A stretch of DNA of 64,000 nucleotides from Agreia sp. VKM Ac-1783. GTDB taxonomy: Bacteria > Actinomycetota > Actinomycetes > Actinomycetales > Microbacteriaceae. Position numbers and translations under genes: made by a program. The notes beneath the pieces were generated by a model. The model was not told where the DNA came from, did no database searches, and saw only the letters and a list, made by a program, of their open reading frames with translations. Of this stretch, positions 26,801-35,138 are shown one piece after another (within the stretch, counting starts at the first letter, position 1; the number at the start of each line of letters is the position of its first letter). The stretch is from the NCBI RefSeq assembly GCF_900177765.1, contig NZ_FXWI01000001.1:806001-870000 (forward strand), given 5' to 3'.

Positions 26801-26837
26801 GGTCGAGTAGTCCGCTCGTTCCTCGCGGACTACTCGA
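26801..26837. terminator. hairpin of the GGTCGAGTAG family between convergent genes
   Basis: CGAGTAGTCCGC (26804-26815) and GCGGACTACTCG (26825-26836) are exactly complementary around a 9-base loop. It lies between the thioredoxin/TPR gene and glgB, which face each other, so it can end both transcripts. The same core recurs at 45568 and 60565. Confidence 0.7.
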
Positions 26838-26852
26838 TCGGCGCAGTAACGC

Positions 26853-29066
26853 CTATCGCCGCGGCTTGAGGTACAGCGCCGCCAGCGGCGGCAGCGTGAG
26901 TTCGACCGAGGCCTGGCGTCCCGACCAGGGCACGTCTTCCGCCTCGACGGAACCGAAGTTGCCCACGCCCGATCCTCCGAACTCCACGGCGTCGGTGTTG
27001 ATCAGCTCATCCCAGGTGCCGCCGAAGGGTAGGCCGACCCTGTAAGGCCCGACCGGAGCGCCGGAGAAGTTCATCAGAACGGCGATCGGGTTGCCCTCGT
27101 CGTCCCAGCGGAGGAACGACACGAGGTTCTGGTTCGACGATCCGCCGTCGATGAACTCGAAGCCCGAGGCATCGTGATCGCGCTGCCAGAGCGCGGGGTT
27201 GTCGGCGTAGACCCGGTTGAGCTGCGAGACGAGTCCGAGAAGCGCGCGGTGCACGGGCTGATCGAGAATCCACCAGTCGAGTCCGCGTTCCTCCGACCAC
27301 TCCGACGGCTGCCCGAACTCCTGGCCCATGAACAGCAACTGCTTGCCGGGGTGCGCCCACATGAACGCGAGATACGCCCGAAGGTTCGCGAGCTTCTGCC
27401 AGTGGTCGCCGGGCATCTTGTTCAGTAGCGATCCCTTGCCGTGCACGACCTCGTCGTGGCTGATCGGCAGGATGAAGTTCTCGCTGAAGGCGTAGACGAA
27501 CGAGAACGTGATCTCGCCATGATGGTACGAGCGGTAGAGCGGATCGGTCTCCATGTACTGCAGGGAGTCGTGCATCCAGCCCATGTTCCACTTGAGCCCG
27601 AAGCCGAGCCCGCCCTGGTTCGTGGCGTGCGTGACTCCAGGCCAGCTCGTCGACTCTTCAGCGATCATGATGATGCCCGGGTACAGCTTGTACGCCGTCG
27701 CCGTGGCCTCCTGCAAGAAGCTGATGGCCTCGAGGTTCTCGCGCCCACCGTACTGGTTGGGCAGCCACTCGCCCTCTTTGCGGGAGTAGTCGAGATAGAG
27801 CATGCTCGCCACGGCGTCGACCCGCAGGCCGTCGACGTGGAACTGCTCGAGCCAGTAGAGCGCGTTCGCGACCAGGAAGTTGCGCACCTGCGAGTCGCCG
27901 AAGTTGAACACGAGCGTGCCCCAGTCGGGCTGCTCGCCTCGACGAGGGTCAGGATGCTCGTACAGCGGCTGGCCGTCGAAATTGGCCAGGGCGAACTCGT
28001 CTTTGGGGAAGTGCCCGGGAACCCAATCGACGAGCACTCCGATGCCGGCCTGGTGCAGGCGGTCGATCAGGTAGCGCAGGTCGTCGGGGTGGCCGAAGCG
28101 CGAGGTGGGAGCGTAGTACGAGGTGACCTGGTAGCCCCATGAGCCGCCGAACGGGTGCTCGGCCAGGGGCATGAACTCCACGTGGGTGAAGCCGAGTTCC
28201 TGTACGTAGTCGATGAGGTGGTCGGCGAGCTCTCGGTACGAGAGTCCGGGGCGCCAGGATCCGACGTGCATCTCGTAGACGCTCATGGGACCGGAATGCG
28301 GGTCGCTCGACGCGCGCCGCGACATCCACTCGTCGTCGCCCCAGGTGTGGGCCGACTGGCCGATGACGGATGCGGTCAGCGGCGGGATCTCCGTGTAGCG
28401 GGCCATCGGGTCGGCGCGCCGGACCCACTGGCCGGACTGCGCCAGGATCTCGAACTTGTAGTTGCTGCCGGGCTCGAGGCCGGGCACGAACAGCTCCCAG
28501 ACGCCCGAGCTGCCGAGGCTGCGCAGAGAGTGCTTCAGTCCGTCCCACGAGTTGAAATCGCCGATCACGCGCACGGCTTGAGCGTGCGGTGCCCAGACCG
28601 CGAACGACGTGCCGGCGACCTGCTCGTCGACGCCGTGCCACGAGCGGTAGTGCGAGCCCAGCACGTCCCACAGGCGCTCGTGTCGGCCCTCGCCGAGAAG
28701 GTGGATGTCGACGTCTCCCAGCGTGGGGGAGAAGCGGTAGGGGTCGTCGCTGGTCCAGACGGTGTCGTCGTCGTAGCGGGCCTCGATCGTGTAGTCGCTG
28801 AGGCCGGTCAGCGTGTAGCCCTGCCAGATGCCGCCGTGCAGGTGGGTGAGCTCGGTGCGGGCGCCGGATGCGAGCACCGCGACTACCGATTTGGCGAGGG
28901 GCCGCAGGGCTCGGATGACGGTCACACCGTCGGCCCCCGCGCCCTCGATCGGGTGCTGCCCGAGCACGCTGTGGGGGTTGTAGTAGGAGCCCGCCGCGAC
29001 CTTGTCGAGCACGTCGGAGGGAACGTCGGGAATGGAGAGCACGGATGCTCCGTCGAGGGTGGACAT
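26853..29066 (-). CDS. glgB: 1,4-alpha-glucan branching enzyme
   Basis: Creates alpha-1,6 branches in glycogen. 737 residues. Two N-terminal CBM48-like domains (first about 20-105, second about 125-225) are followed by the GH13 barrel with the nucleophile Asp in [11 protein letters not shown] (about residue 416), the acid/base Glu in [11 protein letters not shown] (about 469), and [13 protein letters not shown]. The ATG at 29066 overlaps the glgE stop as TGATG, so it is translated from the glgE message. The downstream end faces the thioredoxin/TPR gene across a hairpin. Confidence 0.96.
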   Translation of the reverse strand: MSTLDGASVLSIPDVPSDVLDKVAAGSYYNPHSVLGQHPIEGAGADGVTVIRALRPLAKSVVAVLASGARTELTHLHGGIWQGYTLTGLSDYTIEARYDDDTVWTSDDPYRFSPTLGDVDIHLLGEGRHERLWDVLGSHYRSWHGVDEQVAGTSFAVWAPHAQAVRVIGDFNSWDGLKHSLRSLGSSGVWELFVPGLEPGSNYKFEILAQSGQWVRRADPMARYTEIPPLTASVIGQSAHTWGDDEWMSRRASSDPHSGPMSVYEMHVGSWRPGLSYRELADHLIDYVQELGFTHVEFMPLAEHPFGGSWGYQVTSYYAPTSRFGHPDDLRYLIDRLHQAGIGVLVDWVPGHFPKDEFALANFDGQPLYEHPDPRRGEQPDWGTLVFNFGDSQVRNFLVANALYWLEQFHVDGLRVDAVASMLYLDYSRKEGEWLPNQYGGRENLEAISFLQEATATAYKLYPGIIMIAEESTSWPGVTHATNQGGLGFGLKWNMGWMHDSLQYMETDPLYRSYHHGEITFSFVYAFSENFILPISHDEVVHGKGSLLNKMPGDHWQKLANLRAYLAFMWAHPGKQLLFMGQEFGQPSEWSEERGLDWWILDQPVHRALLGLVSQLNRVYADNPALWQRDHDASGFEFIDGGSSNQNLVSFLRWDDEGNPIAVLMNFSGAPVGPYRVGLPFGGTWDELINTDAVEFGGSGVGNFGSVEAEDVPWSGRQASVELTLPPLAALYLKPRR

Positions 29067-31147
29067 CAGTGAGCCGCCTTGTCTGCACCGCTGGGGTGCG
29101 TTTCGGGCCAGGTCCCATCGACCGGCTCCACGTGCAGAATGTGTACGGGTTCGGTGAACGCGTCGAGGCGCACGAAGTTGTGGCTGACGCCCCAGATCCA
29201 TGATGCGCCCGTGATGAGGTCGGTGACCCTGAACTGCTCGGCCCCGGCGAGGCCGAGCTTCGAGACGTCGAAGTGAACGCTGGTCTCGCGCGCCGAGTGG
29301 GGATCGACGTTCGCTACGACGATGACGGCGTCCGGCGTTCCCGTGCCGCTGAACTCCGCGGCGATGTACTTGGAGTAGACGAGGATCGCGTCGTCGTCGC
29401 TCCAGTGCAGTTCGAGGTTGCGCAGCTGGCGCAGGGCCGGGTGGTCGCGGCGGATCTCGTTGAGCCTCGTGATGTACGGCGCGATCGATTGCCCGGTCTT
29501 CTCCGCCAGCGCGAAGTCGCGCGGGCGGTACTCGTACTTCTCGTTGTCGATGTTCTCTTCGGCGCCGGGGCGTGCCACGTTCTCGATGAGCTCGTAACCG
29601 GAGTACACGGCCCACGTGGGCGCTGCGGTCGCGGCGATGGCAGCGCGGATCTTGTAGGCCGCGCGCCCCCCGAACTGCAGATACTGCGTGAGGATGTCGG
29701 GGGTGTTGACCCAGAGATTCGGCCGGAAGAAGGCGTCGGTCTCGTGCGACAGGCCCTGAAGGAACTCCTCGAGCTCTTCTTTCGTGTTGCGCCACGTGAA
29801 GTAGGTGTACGACTGCTGGTAACCGACCTTCGCCAGCCCCTGCATGATCGCCGGGCGCGTGAAAGCCTCGGCGAGGAAGACGACCTCGGGGTACTCCGCG
29901 TTGATCGTATGGATCACGTACTCCCAGAAGTCGAGCGGCTTCGTGTGGGGGTTGTCGACACGGAAGATGCGCACGCCGAGTTTGATCCAGTAGCGCAGCA
30001 GGCGCAGGGTCTCACGCCGGATGCCCTTCGGGTCGTTGTCGAAGTTGATCGGATAGATGTCCTGGTACTTCTTCGGCGGGTTCTCGGCGTAGGCGATAGA
30101 GCCGTCGGGCAGCGTGGTGAACCACTCCGGATGCTCGGTGACCCAGGGGTGGTCGGGCGAGGCCTGGAGCGCGAAGTCGAGGGCGACCTCCAGCCCGGCT
30201 TTGGCCGCCTGCTTCAGGAAGAAGCTGAAATCGGCGACCGTTCCGAGGTCGGGGTGGATGGCGTCGTGTCCGCCTGCCGGGCCGCCGATGGCCCAGGGCG
30301 ACCCGGGGTCGTGCGGGCCGGCATCCAACGAGTTGTTCGGGCCCTTGCGGAATGAGCGGCCGATCGGGTGGATGGGCGGCATGTACAGCACATCGAACCC
30401 CATGGCCGCGACCTCTGGCAGGCGCTTGGCAGCCGTGCGGAATGTGCCGCTCGTCCAGCTGCCGTCGGTGTTCTGCTTGGCGCCGATGGAGCGCGGGAAG
30501 AATTCGTACCAGGAGCCCGATCCGGCGCGCTCGCGCTCGACCGTGATCTCCCTCCACTCGGAGAAGGTGGTGAGGCTCTCGAAGGGACGCTCGGCGATGG
30601 CGTCGAGAACGGCGGGGCTCGTGGCCGCGGCGAAGCGCTCCATCGGATCGATCGTCGCATCGCCCAGGGTGTTGGCTACCTTGCCGAAGAGCACGCGCTG
30701 AGCGTCGGATCGGGTCGCATCGACCCGGCCCGCCTCGAACAGCTCTCGCCCGATGGCCAAGGTCACGTCGACATCGAGACCGGCAGGCAGCTTGATCGAT
30801 GCGGTGTGCTGCCAGGTGGCGAAGTCGTCGGAGTAGGCGCGGATGCGGAACCGCCAGAGGCCTTCTTCTGCCAGCTGCTCGAGGGCGCCGTAGCGGTCGG
30901 TGCCGGGTTCGAGCGGCGTCAGGACGCGTTCGCTGCGCTGACCGGACGGGCCGGCGACCTCGAGACGGGAGCCGACGGCGTCGTGTCCCTCACGGAACAC
31001 CACCGCGCCGAAGGGCACGACCTCGCCGGCGAAAGCCTTGGGGAGCCATCGTTGGCCGGGAACGCTGGGGAAGATGTCGAGGATCGGGATGCGCCCGAGT
31101 CCGGAATCGGAGAGGGTCGGTTGCTTGGGTGCTTGCGTCTTTGCCAC
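29066..31147 (-). CDS. glgE: alpha-1,4-glucan:maltose-1-phosphate maltosyltransferase
   Basis: Extends alpha-1,4-glucan with maltosyl units from maltose-1-phosphate, the actinobacterial GlgE route that links trehalose to glycogen. 693 residues: an N-terminal beta domain ([20 protein letters not shown]), the GH13_3 barrel with [15 protein letters not shown], the nucleophile Asp in [10 protein letters not shown] (about residue 396), the Glu in [10 protein letters not shown] (about 425), and [13 protein letters not shown]. Start GTG at 31147 with TACGGT six bases upstream, so probably leaderless. The usual partners TreS/Pep2 are not in the window. Confidence 0.95.
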   Translation of the reverse strand: MAKTQAPKQPTLSDSGLGRIPILDIFPSVPGQRWLPKAFAGEVVPFGAVVFREGHDAVGSRLEVAGPSGQRSERVLTPLEPGTDRYGALEQLAEEGLWRFRIRAYSDDFATWQHTASIKLPAGLDVDVTLAIGRELFEAGRVDATRSDAQRVLFGKVANTLGDATIDPMERFAAATSPAVLDAIAERPFESLTTFSEWREITVERERAGSGSWYEFFPRSIGAKQNTDGSWTSGTFRTAAKRLPEVAAMGFDVLYMPPIHPIGRSFRKGPNNSLDAGPHDPGSPWAIGGPAGGHDAIHPDLGTVADFSFFLKQAAKAGLEVALDFALQASPDHPWVTEHPEWFTTLPDGSIAYAENPPKKYQDIYPINFDNDPKGIRRETLRLLRYWIKLGVRIFRVDNPHTKPLDFWEYVIHTINAEYPEVVFLAEAFTRPAIMQGLAKVGYQQSYTYFTWRNTKEELEEFLQGLSHETDAFFRPNLWVNTPDILTQYLQFGGRAAYKIRAAIAATAAPTWAVYSGYELIENVARPGAEENIDNEKYEYRPRDFALAEKTGQSIAPYITRLNEIRRDHPALRQLRNLELHWSDDDAILVYSKYIAAEFSGTGTPDAVIVVANVDPHSARETSVHFDVSKLGLAGAEQFRVTDLITGASWIWGVSHNFVRLDAFTEPVHILHVEPVDGTWPETHPSGADKAAH

Positions 31148-31153
31148 GGTTCG

Positions 31154-31159
31154 ACCGTA
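31154..31159 (-). promoter_or_regulatory. -10 box of a leaderless promoter (glgE-glgB)
   Basis: TACGGT on the minus strand, six bases before the GTG of glgE. Confidence 0.55.
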
Positions 31160-31190
31160 CCAAGAAAGGCGAAACGTTCGCGGGGGATTA

Positions 31191-31204
31191 TGGAAACGGT
31201 TCCC
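31191..31204. promoter_or_regulatory. LacI-type operator between glgE and glgP
   Basis: TGGAAACGGTTCCC matches the LacI-family pattern TGNAANCGNTTNCA at every defined position except the last. A second near-palindrome, CGAAACGTTCG, lies at 31170-31180. Either could control both divergent transcripts. Confidence 0.5.
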
Positions 31205-31235
31205 GGTCGTTTATGCGGGCCGCGCGCCGCTGTCC

Positions 31236-31241
31236 TAGGCT
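31236..31241 (+). promoter_or_regulatory. possible -10 box of glgP
   Basis: TAGGCT, about 78 bases before the glgP start. It would give a leader containing the GGAG ribosome site. Confidence 0.4.
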
Positions 31242-31318
31242 GGGCAACGCCTGGCCCACGGTGTCCACCGCGGGGTTCGAGACGAGTGGTGGTGGCGCGC
31301 CGATGTGGAGAATTTCTC

Positions 31319-33886
31319 GTGAAGGCGATCAGAAGATTCACCGTTCGATCCGTGCTGCCGGAGCGTCTGCGCGCGGTCGGTGAGCTGGCATCCAATCTTC
31401 GTTGGTCGTGGCACGAGCCCACCCGGGCGCTCTTCGCGCGCATCTCACCGGACGACTGGCAGCAGACTGGGGGAGACCCGATCGCGCTGCTCGGCGCGGT
31501 GAGGCCGGAACGCCTCGAGGAGCTGTCGCACGACGAGGGATTCGTCGCCTGGGCGAACAGCCTTCGAGACGACCTCAACCGCTATCTCGCCGAGCCGCGC
31601 TGGTACCAGCAGCTCGAGGGCGAGAAGCCCACCGGCATCGCCTACTTCTCGGCCGAGTTCGGCATCGCCGCCGCCCTTCCCCAGTACTCGGGAGGACTCG
31701 GCATTCTCGCCGGCGATCACCTGAAGGCCGCGAGCGACCTCGGTCTTCCCCTCACGGGAGTGGGCCTCTTCTATCGCGCCGGCTACTTCAGCCAAGCCAT
31801 CTCTCGCGACGGCTGGCAGCAGGAGAGCTACCCGGTGCTCGACCCCGACGGACTTCCGCTCACTGTCTTGCGCCTCGCCGACGGCTCTGCTGCCCACATC
31901 GCTCTGGCGCTTCCCGATGGCCGCGCCCTCTTCGCCCGGGTCTGGCAGGCCCAGGTCGGTCGCGTACGGCTTCTGCTGCTCGACACCGACATCCCTGAGA
32001 ACGCCGAGGATCTTCGCGGCATCACAGACCGTCTGTACGGCGGCGGCGGCGAGCACCGTCTTCTTCAGGAGCTCCTGCTCGGCATCGGGGGAGTCCGCGC
32101 TCTCAAGCTCGCGGCCGAGTTACGCGACGTGCCCGAGCCCGAAGTCTTCCACGCCAACGAAGGCCACGCCGGATTCCAGGGCCTCGAGCGCATCTCCCGA
32201 CTCATCGGAGACGGCCTGTCGTTCGACGCCGCTCTCCAGGTCGTGCGGGCGGGCACCGTCTTCACCACACACACGCCCGTTCCGGCGGGCATCGATCGCT
32301 TCGAGCGCACGCTCGTCGAGCGCTACTTCAGCGGTGACCTGCTTCCCGGTCTCGAGGTCGACGACATCCTGCGCCTCGGGGCGGAGGACTACGAGGGCGG
32401 TTCGTCCGAGGTCTTCAACATGGCCGTCATGGGTCTGCGTCTCGCCCAGCGCGCGAACGGGGTCTCGCAGCTCCACGGCGCTGTGAGCCGCGGCATGTTC
32501 CAGGGCCTCTGGAAGGGATTCGACGTCGACGACGTTCCGATCACCTCGGTGACGAACGGCGTGCACGCCGCGACCTGGACCGACCCTCTGCTGCAGGAGC
32601 TCGCGAGCTCGAAGCTCGGCACCTCCGACACCACGAACGCCGACTGGAACAGCTCCGACGTGAGCGACAGCGACCTCTGGGCTGTGCGCGGCGACATGCG
32701 ACGTCAGCTCGTGCACGACGCCCGCCGCCGAGTGACCGAGGCCTTCACCTTGCAGAACCCGGGCTCGATCGCGCCGGCCTGGTACCAGACGCTCCTCGAT
32801 CCCACCGTGCTGACGATCGGCTTCGCTCGCCGGGTGCCGACCTACAAGCGCCTCACCCTGATGCTGCACGACCCCGCGCGCCTCAAGTCGATTCTGCTCA
32901 ACCCTCAGCGCCCCATCCAGCTCGTGATCGCGGGCAAGTCGCATCCTGCCGACGAAGAGGGCAAGCGGCTCATCCAGCGCCTCGTGCAGTTCGCCTCCGA
33001 CCCCGAGGTCCGTCACCGCATCGTGTTCCTTCCGAACTACGACATCGGCATGGCTCAGCTTCTCTACCCCGGCACCGACGTGTGGCTCAACAACCCGCTG
33101 CGTCCGCTCGAGGCGTGCGGAACATCCGGTATGAAGGCCTCGCTGAACGGCGGACTCAACCTGTCGATCCTCGACGGCTGGTGGAACGAGTACTACGACG
33201 GCGAGAACGGATGGGCGATCCCGACCGCCGACGGCGCGAGCACGCCCGAGGAACGCGACTCCATCGAGGCGGGGGCGCTCTACGACCTGCTCGAACATCA
33301 GGTGGCCACCCGGTTCTACGACCGCAACGCCGACGGAATCCCCGAGCGGTGGATGGCATCGGTGCGGCACACGCTGTCGACTCTGTCGCCCAGCCTCTCG
33401 GCCGAGCGGATGGTGCGCGAGTACACCGAGCGCCTCTACACGAAGGCGGCCGCGGCCGAGCGGGTGATGTCGGCGAGAGACCACGAGGCGGCGCGCGAGC
33501 TGTCGGCCTTCAAGCAGCGCATGACCGCGCACTGGCCCGCCGTGCAGGTCGTGCACGTCGAGTCCGGTGGACTCGACGACACTCCTCAGGTGGGCGACTC
33601 TCTGCATCTGCGTGCCCAGGTGCAGCTCGATGGCATCAGTCCAGCCGACGTCTCGGTCGAGGTCGTCTACGGTCAGGCGGGAACGGGCGACGAGCTGCGC
33701 GATGTGGCCACATTCGCTCTGTCTCCGTCGACCACGTCAGCGACCGAGGCCGCCGGAGTGGTGCTCTTCGAGGGGACCCTCGCGCTCTCGAGTGCCGGAG
33801 CGTTCGGTTACACGGTGCGCGTCGTGCCGAAGCACGCCCACCTCGCGTCGCCGGCGGAACTGGGCCTCATCGCCACGGCCCACTGA
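31319..33886 (+). CDS. glgP: alpha-glucan (glycogen) phosphorylase, DUF3417 type
   Basis: Releases glucose-1-phosphate from alpha-glucans; GT35, PLP-dependent. 855 residues. GTG 31319 is chosen because GGAG lies 8 bases upstream and the protein then starts with the family sequence KAIRRFTVRSVLPERL; the frame stays open far upstream as antisense of glgE. The N-terminal DUF3417 domain holds LASNLRWSWHEPTRALF. Then AYFSAEFGIAAALPQYSGG, VFHANEGHAGFQ, and the PLP lysine in GTSGMKASLNGGLNLS. A beta-rich C-terminal region (about 740-855) follows. Divergent from glgE-glgB, with a LacI-like site between them. Confidence 0.93.
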   Translation: MKAIRRFTVRSVLPERLRAVGELASNLRWSWHEPTRALFARISPDDWQQTGGDPIALLGAVRPERLEELSHDEGFVAWANSLRDDLNRYLAEPRWYQQLEGEKPTGIAYFSAEFGIAAALPQYSGGLGILAGDHLKAASDLGLPLTGVGLFYRAGYFSQAISRDGWQQESYPVLDPDGLPLTVLRLADGSAAHIALALPDGRALFARVWQAQVGRVRLLLLDTDIPENAEDLRGITDRLYGGGGEHRLLQELLLGIGGVRALKLAAELRDVPEPEVFHANEGHAGFQGLERISRLIGDGLSFDAALQVVRAGTVFTTHTPVPAGIDRFERTLVERYFSGDLLPGLEVDDILRLGAEDYEGGSSEVFNMAVMGLRLAQRANGVSQLHGAVSRGMFQGLWKGFDVDDVPITSVTNGVHAATWTDPLLQELASSKLGTSDTTNADWNSSDVSDSDLWAVRGDMRRQLVHDARRRVTEAFTLQNPGSIAPAWYQTLLDPTVLTIGFARRVPTYKRLTLMLHDPARLKSILLNPQRPIQLVIAGKSHPADEEGKRLIQRLVQFASDPEVRHRIVFLPNYDIGMAQLLYPGTDVWLNNPLRPLEACGTSGMKASLNGGLNLSILDGWWNEYYDGENGWAIPTADGASTPEERDSIEAGALYDLLEHQVATRFYDRNADGIPERWMASVRHTLSTLSPSLSAERMVREYTERLYTKAAAAERVMSARDHEAARELSAFKQRMTAHWPAVQVVHVESGGLDDTPQVGDSLHLRAQVQLDGISPADVSVEVVYGQAGTGDELRDVATFALSPSTTSATEAAGVVLFEGTLALSSAGAFGYTVRVVPKHAHLASPAELGLIATAH

Positions 33887-33913
33887 CACACCCTTAGCCA
33901 CCTTCCGCTGGCC

Positions 33914-34005
33914 CCCCTTTCGCGGATGAGGAAACGCTGCCGACACGCCGAGTCATGCTCCCTTCTGAGCGGAGTGTCGCGCGTTTTTCCTCATCCGCGA
34001 AGGGG
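33914..34005. repeat. long palindrome upstream of the DUF559 gene (copy 1)
   Basis: Outer arms CCCCTTTCGCGGATGAGGAA (33914-33933) and TTCCTCATCCGCGAAGGGG (33987-34005) pair with a single-base bulge. The interior adds CGACAC/GTGTCG and GCTC/GAGC. About 92 bases in all. It shares the GATGAGGAA/TTCCTCATC block with the copy at 35002. Confidence 0.8.
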
Positions 34006-34053
34006 TGCCTGGTCGCGGTAGCCAGTCCTCCCCAGGGCGTCAGCGTTCCTTTT

Positions 34054-34092
34054 TTGTTGCCGATGAGGTGATCCGCCCGCTGAGTCATGCCT
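34054..34092 (+). repeat. partial copy of the palindrome's left half
   Basis: GATGAGG followed, after 13 bases, by GAGTCATGC. The same two words occur in the same order in the copy at 33914, where they are 18 bases apart. It overlaps the proposed start of the DUF559 gene. Confidence 0.5.
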
Positions 34093-35025
34093 CTTCAGGG
34101 AATGCTGGCCGGCATGAATGGCGATGCATACGGTTTTCTTCTGACCCACGGCGGTGTTGCACGGCGCCGAGATCTCGAGCGGTGTGGCGTCTCTGGCATG
34201 TCCATCGCCCGCATGGTGCAGCTCGGCATGCTGATCCGGCCCCGAGTCGGCTGGTATTGCCTTCCGGATGTCGACCGTCGCGTAATCGAGGCCGTGCGGG
34301 TGGGCGGGGTCCTCACCTGCGTCTCGGCCGCTGCAGTCGATGGGCTGTGGGTGCTCGACGAGGAGAAACTCCATGTGTGTGTGAGGGGCAACGGTTCAGT
34401 CTTTCGAAGCAGGACTGACGCGACGCGTTATCGGGCACACGATGAACGTGGCGATGTCGTTCTCCACTGGGATGATCAGGCGTGGTCGACCTCTGGAGGG
34501 TACGCGCTTTCGCGGGTTGCCTATCTCCGGCATCTGGTGTCGTGCCAGTCCCATCGAAGCGTCGTCTCGACGCTCGACTCCGCATTGCACCGCGGCGTGC
34601 TGTCAGACCGCGACTTGGGGGAGTTGCGTGGGTCGGTTCCTGCTGTCCACCGCTCGATCATCGATCTGGTGGACGGCCGAGCGGAGAGCGGAGTCGAATC
34701 GGCTGCACGGTTGGGGTTTCTCGCCGCGGGCCTACCCTTCGAGGTTCAGGTTGTCGTATCCGAGGGGCTGCGGGTCGATTTCGTGATCGACGGGGTCATC
34801 GTCGTCGAGGTTGACGGCTCGGAGTTCCACTCAGGCCACGAGGCATTTGTTGCCGACCGGAAGCGCGACGCATTCTTGAATGCCCTCGGCTACCGCGTGC
34901 TGCATTTCACCTATGCGATGGTTTTGTTCGACTGGGAGACCGTTCTTTCGACGATCATCATCGTTCTGCGGCGAGAACGAGCAGTTCGCGCGGGTCTTTC
35001 ACCCCTCCCGCCCTTCCGCCGATGA
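34087..35025 (+). CDS. AbiEi antitoxin-like / DUF559 nuclease-fold protein
   Basis: 312 residues. The N-terminal part (about 12-60; YGFLLTHGGVARRRDLERCG) looks like the winged-helix domain of type IV AbiEi antitoxins. The C-terminal part (about 200-295) is DUF559, a Vsr/PD-(D/E)XK-like fold, with ESAARLGFLAAG, VDFVIDG, VVEVDGSEFH and a basic helix VADRKRDAFLNALGYRV. No partner toxin gene is adjacent. ATG 34087 has no ribosome site; ATG 34114 (MNGDAYGF) is a likely alternative. The stop codon lies inside the second palindrome. The cellular role of this protein group is not known to me. Confidence 0.8.
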   Translation: MPLQGMLAGMNGDAYGFLLTHGGVARRRDLERCGVSGMSIARMVQLGMLIRPRVGWYCLPDVDRRVIEAVRVGGVLTCVSAAAVDGLWVLDEEKLHVCVRGNGSVFRSRTDATRYRAHDERGDVVLHWDDQAWSTSGGYALSRVAYLRHLVSCQSHRSVVSTLDSALHRGVLSDRDLGELRGSVPAVHRSIIDLVDGRAESGVESAARLGFLAAGLPFEVQVVVSEGLRVDFVIDGVIVVEVDGSEFHSGHEAFVADRKRDAFLNALGYRVLHFTYAMVLFDWETVLSTIIIVLRRERAVRAGLSPLPPFRR

Positions 35026-35106
35026 GGAAATCCCTGCGACCCGCCGCACCTACTCGTCAGGTGCACGGCGCGTCGACGATGGTTCCTCATCCGCGCACGG
35101 GAGGGG
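35002..35106. repeat. long palindrome at the end of the DUF559 gene (copy 2)
   Basis: Arms CCCCTCCCG (35002-35010) with CGGGAGGGG (35098-35106), GATGAGGAA (35021-35029) with TTCCTCATC (35083-35091), CGAC with GTCG, and a tip stem GCACCT/AGGTGC around ACTCGTC. It contains the stop codon of the DUF559 gene and separates it from the convergent glgX, so it can also act as a terminator. Confidence 0.8.
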
Positions 35107-35138
35107 GGCGGGGAAGAGGCGGATGCGTGTTCCGCGGG

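Noticed and set aside
30368-31318. Extended N-terminus for glgP
   Set aside because: The open frame continues through the antisense of glgE, but GlgP homology and the ribosome site begin at GTG 31319.
33887-35138. Toxin gene partner for the AbiEi-like protein
   Set aside because: The flanks hold only palindromes and then glgP and glgX; no AbiEii-type nucleotidyltransferase frame is present.
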